Assembly: GCF_000208925.1 (NCBI RefSeq)
Contig: NW_001915141.1
Location: forward strand, 6,675-19,496
DNA length: 12,822 bases
DNA from: Entamoeba histolytica HM-1:IMSS
Lineage: Eukaryota; Evosea; Mastigamoebida; Endamoebidae
Direction: 5' to 3'
Part shown: piece by piece, positions 1-7,522 of the stretch
Position numbering within the stretch: position 1 is the stretch's first letter
Layout of the letters: the number at the start of each line of letters is the position of its first letter
The notes under the pieces: model-generated
The model's input: only the letters and a program-made list of their open reading frames with translations
Databases searched by the model: none
Told to the model about the DNA's origin: nothing
Made by a program: the position numbers and the translations under genes

Positions 1-258
1 TAATAAAGTTCTTCCACTTACCATGTCTAATGAGATGTTTTCAGGGAAGTTCAACCATTCATTAAAGATATTGAGAATGGCTTCTCTTGATGATGACATT
101 CTTTTCAAATAATACCCATATATAGTGTCTATTCCTGGTGTTTTCCAGTTATTTATTCTCATTATACTTAAATTTAATTCATTTATTGTTATAATGACAT
201 TATCATAATTTCTATATCTTTCATTCAATATCGTGTTTTGTTTTATTTTCAATTCTCT
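1..258 (-). pseudogene. LINE reverse transcriptase fragment (ORF2 N-terminal region)
   Basis: An 86-codon open stretch on the - strand, entering from a TAA at 259-261 and still open at the window edge. It contains NWKTPGIDTIYGYYLKRM, the block at the start of the reverse transcriptase domain of non-LTR elements (consensus of the type K-x-P-G-x-D-x-I), followed by a typical helix (SSREAILNIFNEWL). No start codon belongs to it: upstream the frame is interrupted and continues only as fragments in other frames. The catalytic YxDD block would lie beyond the left edge. This is the best-preserved piece of the element, and the motif makes the RT assignment firm. Whether the rest of ORF2 is intact to the left cannot be seen. 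Confidence 0.8.
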
Positions 259-721
259 TTATTTAATATGTGTTTCATATAACGATTTCTAATATTCTAA
301 AGTAATATCGTTATTTGGGTATATTTCATTTTTTGGGTCTTCCTTATTCTAATTTTCTTGTTAGAATCAAGCATGATTTTATTTGTATTGATTCTGATTA
401 TTTCATCTTTATTAAATTTAATTCTTTCTTTTATCATTGTCATCATATATTTTAGGTATTTTATTCTTTCCAGTGCTTTAACTTTAATTCATTCTTCATC
501 ATGTTCATTTAATTTCATGTTGCACTTTATTCTGTATAATTTCATTGAATAAATCTTCTAGTCTATTTATTTTCTTTAGGATTTCTTTATTTCATCAAAT
601 TTATCTCTTATTATTTTATTTTGGAGATAGAGGTGCATAATCATTGAAATCCTCTTCATATCATCTTTCAGATCCTGCATTCTGCTTCCTGAACATACCC
701 ATCTATTATTAATTTCCTTTA

Positions 722-1707
722 TTAATTGGTCAGCTTCTTTTCTTTGAAAGTAGTAATTAATATTGATACATTTTCTACTTTCATTTCTTTCACTTTATTG
801 ATGAGAGTTTTAAGGTATTCTTCATCAATTTCAGTAGAGTTATTCTTTAATATGATGTTTTTTATTATTGAATTACACTCTACTCTTCTATTATATCATT
901 TAATTTCATTTTAATGTATCATTTAGTATTTTCTTTTATTTTATGTGATATTTTAATATATTTAATATATTCTTTTTCATTATTTACATTGATTTTTATT
1001 ACTTTTATTATACTTTCAATTTGTTCATTTCTTAATTTCTTATATAATTTCTTATTCAACCAATTAATTTCAAAACAATACAACACTTCAATTAAATTTC
1101 TATTTCTTTCTTTTGTTGTATTTCTTGTACTTTCTTTATACTTTCTTTGTTATTTATTATTCTTGAAATTTTACATCTTTCATTCATTTTTTTATTTGGG
1201 TTTTGTTTTTAATTTCTTCTTCAATTGTTTTAATGTCTTTTTCTTCCCAATCTTTTGTTTTTTCCTTAATTTCTTCTTTCGTTTTTTCAATTATCTTTTT
1301 CTTTTTAATTGAGTATATTTCTTGAAGAATATCATACCATTTTTTCTTTTACCTTCATACTTTTTAAGTATTTTTTCGTATTCTCCTTCATTCCATTCAC
1401 TTGTTATTCTTTTTATTATTTCTTGTATATCACTTATTGTTAATCATTTATATTTGTTATTTGTATAATCTTTATTATTATTGTATTTACCTTGTTTTTT
1501 ATTTGTCTTTCTTTGCGTCTTTCTTCTTCTAATCCAATTCTCATTGTATATTGTTTTATCATTATTATTATGCCATTTATTGCTATTAACATTCATTCTT
1601 TTTTTATTGTATGACGTTGGATTTGTATGATTTGCTTATTTTTCTTTACAATACACATTGTTATTATACAATAACCATTGCATTAAAATTTTTTGTATTT
1701 CCTGCAT
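722..1707 (-). pseudogene. LINE ORF1 remnant (basic, coiled-coil nucleic-acid-binding protein)
   Basis: Starts at the ATG at 1707-1705 (MQEIQKILMQWLLYNNN) and can be followed for roughly 125 codons in one frame, broken only by two in-frame stops (after CKEK and after NNKYK). It then shifts by one base in an A-run (KYEGKRKN to KKWYDILQEIYSIK) into a Glu/Lys-rich stretch with coiled-coil character (IIEKTKEEIKEKTKDWEE, then DIKTIEEEIKNK). Farther along, a recognisable end piece reads EIDEEYLKTLINKVKEM and stops at 724-722. The basic, Asn-rich start with WIRRRKTQRKTNKKQGK suits an RNA/DNA-binding ORF1 product. The span is about 330 codons, shorter than I expect for an intact EhLINE ORF1, so internal deletion is likely. 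Homology to a specific ORF1 is inferred from position and composition plus the adjacent RT. Confidence 0.6.
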
Positions 1708-1740
1708 TGGAAAAGGTTCTCGCAATATAACATAACATAA

Positions 1741-2063
1741 AAGAATAAAATGAAAATTGTGTTTTACTTCATTTAAATTAAATAAGTCATAGTCATTACA
1801 ACATTTTTATTATTTTATTTGTTACATTAAAGCTAATTAAATTCTACTTCATTTTCTGTATATATAAATTATCTTTCAAATTATACTTCTTTAGTATTTA
1901 TAAAAGAAGTATGTACTGAATTATTTTAAGTTAATTGAAAATGAAAAAAAAAGTTAAGAAAATAAAAAAACAATCTTAAAAGTAATAAAATGATAGATTT
2001 AAAATAATAGTAGTATAATAAAAAATAGTAAAAGAATAGTTTATAAGAAAAGAGAAAAAACAA
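1741..2063 (+). promoter_or_regulatory. Upstream region of the HSA-SNF2-like gene, with TATA-like sites
   Basis: About 320 bases between the LINE 5' end and the first gene. There is no coding signal. Two AT motifs resemble the Entamoeba TATA element (GTATTTAAAG/C type): GTATTTATAAAAG at 1894-1906 and GATTTAAAA at 1996-2004. The second is about 60 bases before the ATG and fits the short 5' leaders of this genus better. The last 100 bases are purine-rich on the + strand. In such AT-rich sequence these matches have little statistical weight. Confidence 0.3.
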
Positions 2064-4997
2064 ATGGAAACGTGCATGAACCTTCAACCACAACCTCGAC
2101 CAAAACGAATATTGGGAGGATGGGATAATGTTATTAATGAGGTAATTGAATGTAACAAAAATATAAAAAATGAAAAAGAAAAGATAAAAGAAACTGCTCA
2201 TGAAATTGCTATTGATGCAGTAAAAGAAAAAGAAGAATGGGAAAGAAAATCAAATAAAGAGAAATTAATGAATGGCATTAAAATTGCACAAACTATATCA
2301 TATTATATTCAAAACTATTGGGAAGCTATTGGAGGTTGGAAAATGATGAGTGGAGATAAAAAGAAAATAAATGAACATTCACAATATAAAGAAGTAATAG
2401 AAATTTTTAAAAGTTGCCAACTTCCTAATGAAACGGATGTTAAAGAAGATCCAATGAATATACTTAAAAAAATTGGTGGATTAACAAAAAACCAAATGGC
2501 TGAAGTTGTTAATACAGTTGAGTCTGTTAAAAGGTGTCAAACAAATACAAAAGAAGATATATGTATTGTTGAAGAAATTAAGGCAGCGATTGTGTTATAT
2601 AAAGAAACTCCTCCAATTATTGAAATATTCAATAATTTTAATGGAGAAAAATTGCCAGTATTAATTGTTTTAAAAGATGAATGTACTAAAACTAGTATTG
2701 TTGATTTATTACCATGTTTTGCTAAATATTCACAAGTAATTGCATTAAATGATTCAGATGAAGAAACTATTGGAAGAGTTGCAAATGGAATATCTGATGT
2801 AATAATTGTAACTCATTCAATATTAAAACAATGTTTAAAACAAATAAGTCAACGTAAATTTGATTTAATAGTTTATGAAAATGAATTAATAGAATCAAAT
2901 GATTTAAATACACCAATATTATTGACAAATCTTCAGTATGATTCTTTAGTACTTTTTATTACATCTTTACAACCTTGTTTTCCTCGACACCTTTCATTAT
3001 TATTTCCTAATGATTTACCAACAACATTTTGGCAAAGATGTAATATTTCTCATATAGAGTCATTAGCTCAATTATTACGTTCATTAATATTAACTGTTTC
3101 AGTTCATCCTCCTTCAACGTTAAGACAAATAAATGCTCCTCATCCATTAAAATTAATTAAACCAAAAGAATTTAATAGTCCACCTAAATTAGAAATACCT
3201 CAATTTCCAGAATTTCTTGTTATTAGATCAAATATTCAATCAAAAAAATTTGATATTAAAAGTTCAGATAATCAACGATTAAATAATGTAATGGATGAAA
3301 TTATTTTAAAAAGAAAAATAATTCCTTTAGAAACAATACGTCTTCCACAATTACCTAAAGTAAATTTATTAGACTCTTTAAGAAGATGTCAATCATTAAA
3401 ACCATTATTAGATAATATTGATTCATTAATTAGAAATAAACAAAGATTTGCAGTTGTAACACAAAACATAAGGTTTATTTGTCTGGTATTACATGCACTT
3501 CAAATTATTCGACCAACACCAATTATTATTCTTAAAAAATTTGAAGATACTTCAGTATTAGCAGGAATATATAAAATTAAAGGAGGATGTATTATTGTAT
3601 CAGATGAATGTGTTGATGCTTTAAGATATTTTACTGTAGAATCAGTTATATTAATGAAGTCAAGTATTGGACTTGAAATTAAAAGTATTGTTGGAGCAGT
3701 TGATGTAATATTAGTTGGAGAAAAAATAAATAATCAAATACTACCAACAATAAATGAAAAAAAAGAAAAAAAAATAGATGAATTTGCAAGAAATAATTAT
3801 ATTCCGTGTGAACGAGTTGTTCAAATTTCAAAAGAAAAATTAGTTGAAAGTATATTAGATAATTTATATCATTATAAAAATCAAAAAGAAATTAATATCT
3901 CTTCTTCTAGTAATGAAGTTAAAGAAGAAAATGTAAATACTTTAAATACTTTACCTATTAAAAATAACAAACCTGATATTTCTTTTATTAATATCCCTTC
4001 AATCTCTTCTCAACCTCCTTTAATAAATACTGTTTCTACCTCTTCTAATAGGAATATTCCAAGTCCATTAAATGAACATAAAAATATTAAATTACCATTA
4101 ATATCTACTTCATTACAACAACCAATTCCTCTTACAACAACACCACAAGAATTAGAAACAAATCCAATAATTAATAATAATATTTGGGATAATGAAATAC
4201 AAAAAATTGAAAAGAAAATAACAAAAAAAATAGAGGATATTAAAAAAGAAGAAAAAATATTAGATATTATAAATAAACTTAAAAAATATAAAGAAAAAGA
4301 ATTCTTAAAAGAAAATGATGTTTTTAAACCAAAAGAAAATTCAAGAGATGGTTTAAAACAAATTGAAATTCCTTCTTTATTATTTAAATATACTCCTTCT
4401 AAGTATGAACCTTGTACTGAATTAAAGAAATTAAATATTCCTATTATTGAATTAAATCAAATACAAACATTCTATTTAAATCCTTTGTTTATTCATTTAG
4501 CACACTCAGATTATAGAAAACGTACTAATGACATGTTACCAAAAAAGTCTTTAAAATCTTCATCATATGCTCAAACTCATCCAATAGGTCCTCAAGGTCC
4601 TATTAGAATTGAACAAGCAATGCAATACCAAACTAGAAGACCTATTGGAACTGGTCCTGGTGGTGTAGCTATTCCTATGACAAGATATGTTCAATTAAAT
4701 CCTGTTTATGCTGGAGTTCCTCAATTTAGTGCTGCAATTCCAATTATGACACCTTCAATTAATCAAACAGTTCCTCAAGGATTAGCTCAACCAGTAATAC
4801 CACCATTAGCTCCTGGAATTACTGGAATATCAAGACCAGTAGGATATGGTGGTAAATTAATAAATGGATTTAATATTCCACCACCACAACCAGACTCAGC
4901 ACAGGTTGGTCTTCGCCCCATGACTAACTATCAAAACCAAAGACAACCACAAATTTCAACAGTGACTCCAGTTTTTGTACCTAAAAAAAAGAATTAA
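2064..4997 (+). CDS. SNF2-family chromatin-remodeller-like protein, HSA-like N-terminus, predicted ATPase-dead
   Basis: A 977-residue protein with no intron. Residues about 20-88 resemble an HSA segment (GGWDNVINEV; EEWERKSNKEKL; IAQTISYYIQNYW), which binds actin-related proteins in remodellers. Residues 135-345 follow the SNF2 helicase-N fold almost position by position: GGLTKNQ (138-144) where LKxYQ is expected, ICIVEEIKAAIV (166-177) for GILADEMGLGKT, LPVLIVL (197-203), SDVIIVTHSILKQ (244-256), FDLIVYENE (266-274) for the DEGH box, and ILLTNLQ (285-291) for LLTGTPLQ. Residues 441-600 follow helicase-C: RFAVVTQ (461-467), IIVSDECVDALRY (510-522) for STRAGGLGINL, and IDEFARNNY (571-579) for QDRAHRIGQ. 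The Walker Lys, the DEAH Asp, the GTP, the GG of motif V and one motif VI Arg are all lost. Then come a Ser/Asn-rich linker, a Lys/Glu coiled coil (710-750) and a Pro/Gln-rich tail (838-977). The subfamily (SWR1/EP400- or Snf2-like) is not settled. METC at 2064 is chosen as start; MNLQ four codons later is possible. Confidence 0.65.
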   Translation: METCMNLQPQPRPKRILGGWDNVINEVIECNKNIKNEKEKIKETAHEIAIDAVKEKEEWERKSNKEKLMNGIKIAQTISYYIQNYWEAIGGWKMMSGDKKKINEHSQYKEVIEIFKSCQLPNETDVKEDPMNILKKIGGLTKNQMAEVVNTVESVKRCQTNTKEDICIVEEIKAAIVLYKETPPIIEIFNNFNGEKLPVLIVLKDECTKTSIVDLLPCFAKYSQVIALNDSDEETIGRVANGISDVIIVTHSILKQCLKQISQRKFDLIVYENELIESNDLNTPILLTNLQYDSLVLFITSLQPCFPRHLSLLFPNDLPTTFWQRCNISHIESLAQLLRSLILTVSVHPPSTLRQINAPHPLKLIKPKEFNSPPKLEIPQFPEFLVIRSNIQSKKFDIKSSDNQRLNNVMDEIILKRKIIPLETIRLPQLPKVNLLDSLRRCQSLKPLLDNIDSLIRNKQRFAVVTQNIRFICLVLHALQIIRPTPIIILKKFEDTSVLAGIYKIKGGCIIVSDECVDALRYFTVESVILMKSSIGLEIKSIVGAVDVILVGEKINNQILPTINEKKEKKIDEFARNNYIPCERVVQISKEKLVESILDNLYHYKNQKEINISSSSNEVKEENVNTLNTLPIKNNKPDISFINIPSISSQPPLINTVSTSSNRNIPSPLNEHKNIKLPLISTSLQQPIPLTTTPQELETNPIINNNIWDNEIQKIEKKITKKIEDIKKEEKILDIINKLKKYKEKEFLKENDVFKPKENSRDGLKQIEIPSLLFKYTPSKYEPCTELKKLNIPIIELNQIQTFYLNPLFIHLAHSDYRKRTNDMLPKKSLKSSSYAQTHPIGPQGPIRIEQAMQYQTRRPIGTGPGGVAIPMTRYVQLNPVYAGVPQFSAAIPIMTPSINQTVPQGLAQPVIPPLAPGITGISRPVGYGGKLINGFNIPPPQPDSAQVGLRPMTNYQNQRQPQISTVTPVFVPKKKN

Positions 4998-5963
4998 ATG
5001 AATGAAAAATGATTTAATAAAAATCAATTTTAAAAAGAAGTTTTTACGTAGATTTGAGTCTTTATTTTTATTTTTCAAAAAAATTATTAATTTCAATTTT
5101 GCTTTTTTACTCTTATTTTTTTCTCTTTGAATTATAAAAAATAATTATTAATTATTTAATATCAATTTCTTTTCTTCTTTATTTGTTTATTATCTTTTTG
5201 TTTATGACGAATATTTTTTCATTTATTTCAATAAAACTATAATTTGATATAAAAAAGATAAGTCTTATTTGTTTATTACTACAAAATAAAAAAACATTTT
5301 TTTAATTTAATCATCAACTTAATTGATAAAAGCCAATTATCATTACTTTTTATGGAATTTATTAAAAAAAATCTAAGATATTTTTGAAGGAAATGAACGT
5401 TTTAATATTTATACAAAAATAATTTTATTATTAAGCAATATTTATTTGTGTAGTTTATTTTTTTTTTTATTAATATAAATATATTTATTATTTATGGTTT
5501 TTTATAATAAGTATTACTCATAATTATATTTCTTGTAGTTGTATTAACTAACTATACTAAGAATGCTTTTTATGAATACAATCTCTCTTATTTATTCTTA
5601 AGAATATCAAATATTCTTTCTTATTTAAACTTAAATAATTTCTTTTAAATGAAGAGAATAAGTATATTTTTGATGTTATTCATCTTTTTGTTTTTCTGTA
5701 GATTTGTTTTTTATTAATACTAATTTTATAAATATTGAAAAGATAAATTTGTTATATAAAACATAAAAATATGTTAGAAACAAAAATTCACTTTCCTTTA
5801 CTTTCAAGTTTTTCTTATTATCTCAAAAATACTTTTAGTAGTTAATTAAAAAGACAAAAAACTAAAGTAAATTTTAATAAAAGATTTAAAGGAATAATGT
5901 TTAGTCAAAAAAAGAAAAAAAAAGAACTAATATTTTAAAAGAAAAAAGAAAAAGAATAAAATA
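4998..5963. other. Intergenic AT-rich spacer, no gene seen
   Basis: Nearly 970 bases between the SNF2-like gene and the INCENP-like gene. Both strands are closed by frequent stops and I see no protein-like stretch. The first 100 bases should hold the 3' UTR of the upstream gene. A long T-run lies near 5458-5470. The last 130 bases become purine-rich on the + strand and merge into the promoter of the next gene. The spacer is long compared with the 290 bases between the next two genes, so a decayed element is possible, but nothing recognisable remains. Confidence 0.5.
5924..5941 (+). promoter_or_regulatory. Candidate GAAC and TATA elements of the INCENP-like gene
   Basis: GAAC at 5924-5927 is followed directly by TATTTTAAAAG at 5931-5941, about 23-33 bases before the ATG at 5964. 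Entamoeba core promoters use a TATA variant near GTATTTAAAG, a GAAC element and an initiator, with leaders of only a few bases. The spacing and two motif types together make this the best promoter candidate in the window, but the base composition limits confidence. A second TATA-like site, GATTTAAAG, lies at 5884-5892. Confidence 0.4.
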
Positions 5964-7232
5964 ATGGATATTATAACAATGAATGAATGCAAAAAGATGT
6001 TCGAGGCGAATAACCTTCATTTTCCAGATGACTTTTATCATCTTCCTGATTGTATAAATGTTATTCCTATTCAAACCATTTCTTCTACTTTAGTTTTTGT
6101 AAAGTCAACGAATCAACAAGTCAATCTTAATACAAACAACTCTCAATTTAATTCATTCGTAACTCCTCAACCATTTGGACTTCAACAAAAAACAAATACT
6201 GTAGCTGACATTTCAGTTCCTGCAAACCCAAGTACTTTTAAACAAATCCAAATGGAAGAAGAACCAATTTCTCAAATGTCAGATTTACGACAAACTATTC
6301 TAAATGGACCTACTTTAGACATACCAGAAACAAGGTTCACGGAAATTGAAAAACCTGCTGTAGAAATGAAATATATAAATCCAGTTAATGGAGAAAAATT
6401 TGACCCAACCGATATCGATAAAAACCATTTTAAAGAAATACTTACCAGTAGTTTTGTTCAAGCAAAAAAGAATTTAACATCTCTTCAACCAAAATATCCA
6501 ATGTCTCAACAACCAGTTGGTTTATTAAATGAAAAAACTCCTAAATACTCTCCAAAGACATCTCCTAGTACTTATAAAAATTCATCAAACATGGAGCTTT
6601 CTCCTGCTATTCAAAAAAAATATCCTAAACTTGCAAAACCAAATCAACCACTTGGAAGTCCAAGTCAACTAACTCGAAATGGTCTTACTAATTCACCATA
6701 TAAAACACATAAAAAATTATATCAACAAGCATCTTCTCCAGTATTATCTCCTATTGGAAAACCACAAATACAAACTTCAGGATCAACACAAGTTAAACCA
6801 AATACAATGATAAGTATTGAAGAAAAATTTAAAAGAATTAATTCACAACACAATACTACACCAATTCCTACTGTTAAATCATCTCATTCAATCAGAGATG
6901 ACTTTAATTTTTCTAATCCACAAAATTCTTTAAGACCACCAAAAACTGCTCAAGCAATGATAGAAGAAAAGAAAGAACAACCAAGTTATCCAATTAGTGA
7001 TTATTATAACAGTGATGAAGATGCACGTTCTCGTAATAGAAAAGCTAAAGCATGTTTACAAATGGATTGGACAAAAAAAGGTAATTTAACACCATTAATA
7101 AATAGGGCAGACGGTGATGATCCAGCAAGAATTTTCCAAATGGCACCAATTGTTATAGGAGATGAAACAGAATTCATTGGAGATTCTGCTAAGCAACAAC
7201 AAAGAAGAAATAGATCAATGGCTTGGAAATAA
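5964..7232 (+). CDS. INCENP-like protein with C-terminal IN-box (chromosomal passenger complex)
   Basis: A 422-residue protein. INCENP is the scaffold of the chromosomal passenger complex; its C-terminal IN-box wraps around and activates Aurora B kinase in mitosis. Residues 366-422 fit the IN-box: QMDWTKKGNLTPLI (366-379) corresponds to the PxWAxGxxLxxAI start, DPARIF (386-391) to the PNLLELF region, DETEFI (400-405) to DLEDIF, and RRNRSMAW (414-421) to the terminal KRTSSAVW. The two anchoring Trp, W369 and W421, are 52 positions apart, the same as in human INCENP as I remember it, so the match needs no gaps. The rest is disordered, rich in Ser, Pro, Gln and Asn, with eleven Ser/Thr-Pro sites (67, 192, 196, 200, 213, 232, 244, 258, 262, 299, 376) that could be CDK targets. 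The N-terminal 50 residues look folded but I recognise no survivin/borealin-binding helix. It is shorter than animal INCENP and lacks the long single alpha-helix. Of the activating TSS motif only S418 remains. Confidence 0.65.
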   Translation: MDIITMNECKKMFEANNLHFPDDFYHLPDCINVIPIQTISSTLVFVKSTNQQVNLNTNNSQFNSFVTPQPFGLQQKTNTVADISVPANPSTFKQIQMEEEPISQMSDLRQTILNGPTLDIPETRFTEIEKPAVEMKYINPVNGEKFDPTDIDKNHFKEILTSSFVQAKKNLTSLQPKYPMSQQPVGLLNEKTPKYSPKTSPSTYKNSSNMELSPAIQKKYPKLAKPNQPLGSPSQLTRNGLTNSPYKTHKKLYQQASSPVLSPIGKPQIQTSGSTQVKPNTMISIEEKFKRINSQHNTTPIPTVKSSHSIRDDFNFSNPQNSLRPPKTAQAMIEEKKEQPSYPISDYYNSDEDARSRNRKAKACLQMDWTKKGNLTPLINRADGDDPARIFQMAPIVIGDETEFIGDSAKQQQRRNRSMAWK

Positions 7233-7522
7233 TCTTTATACTAATTTTGATTAGATTTTTATAATTTTAAAATCAATTAATATATGTTTTATATAACATA
7301 AAAATGAGGGTTTAATAATGAAAAATAAAAAAAACACGTCATCATATAAAAATAATTAAAAAGTTATAATATTAATTTGATAAATATTACTAAATTTTAT
7401 TAGAAATAATTTCTTCTTGAATTATTTAAATATTAATATTATAACTTAAAATAGAAATTAATAACATTATAAAAACCCTAAACGATGACGTGTAAAAGAA
7501 AAATATAACAAAACAAATTCAT
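7233..7522. other. Intergenic region between INCENP-like and SANT-SLIDE genes
   Basis: A 290-base spacer with no coding signal. The start holds TAATTTT at 7242-7248, a plausible polyadenylation context for the upstream gene. Most of the rest is taken up by nested inverted repeats described separately. Immediately before the next ATG, ACAAATTCAT (7513-7522) resembles the Entamoeba initiator AAAAATTCA, and TTATAAAAAC at about 7468-7477 could be its TATA element. Confidence 0.4.
7334..7493. repeat. Nested inverted repeats with TGACGT cores
   Basis: Two perfect arms on each side. Outer: ACACGTCATC at 7334-7343 and its exact reverse complement GATGACGTGT at 7484-7493. Inner: AAGTTATAATATTAAT at 7361-7376 and ATTAATATTATAACTT at 7432-7447. 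The loop between the inner arms is 55 bases; the spacers between outer and inner arms are unequal (17 and 36 bases). Both ends are flanked by AAAA, which could be a target duplication but is common here. It may be a small miniature transposon with terminal inverted repeats, or a pair of CRE/bZIP-like sites in the promoter of the next gene. The GC content of the outer arms stands out against the surrounding A+T. Confidence 0.65.

Larger units (their letters stand above)
1..1740 (-). mobile_element. Degraded EhLINE-like non-LTR retrotransposon, 5' part
   Basis: Read on the - strand, this region is a broken remnant of an Entamoeba LINE, a non-LTR retrotransposon with a restriction-like endonuclease that copies itself by target-primed reverse transcription. 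The 5' end lies near 1740, just before an ATG at 1705-1707; the element then runs leftwards through an ORF1 remnant and into the reverse transcriptase ORF2, and leaves the window at base 1. Stops and frameshifts break every frame, so the copy is dead here. Between about 259 and 730, protein-like pieces survive in shifting frames, for example RWVCSGSRMQDLKDDMKRI near 710-650 and KKINRLEDLFNEIIQNKVQHEIK-like sequence near 575-510. The 3' end and target-site duplications are outside the window. The assignment rests on the RT motif NWKTPGID and the basic, Asn-rich ORF1 start; the exact LINE subfamily is not resolved. Confidence 0.8.

Noticed and set aside
914..1312. A 132-residue Phe/Leu-rich reading frame on the + strand, with shorter neighbours at 358-552 and 726-914
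   Set aside because: They are antisense images of the Lys/Glu-rich LINE ORF1 and ORF2 remnants and consist of simple hydrophobic sequence.
1926..2201. A 91-residue - strand frame overlapping the start of the SNF2-like gene
   Set aside because: It is the complement of a purine-rich leader and Lys/Glu-rich N-terminus; its Phe/Tyr-rich composition is an artefact.
5782..5790. AAAAATTCA, a perfect match to the Entamoeba initiator consensus
   Set aside because: It lies 174 bases before the ATG of the INCENP-like gene, too far for the short leaders of this genus, with no TATA element at the right distance; a GAAC/TATA pair closer to the ATG fits better.
7476..7482. CCCTAAA, a plant-type telomere repeat unit
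   Set aside because: Single copy only, so no telomere or internal telomeric tract.
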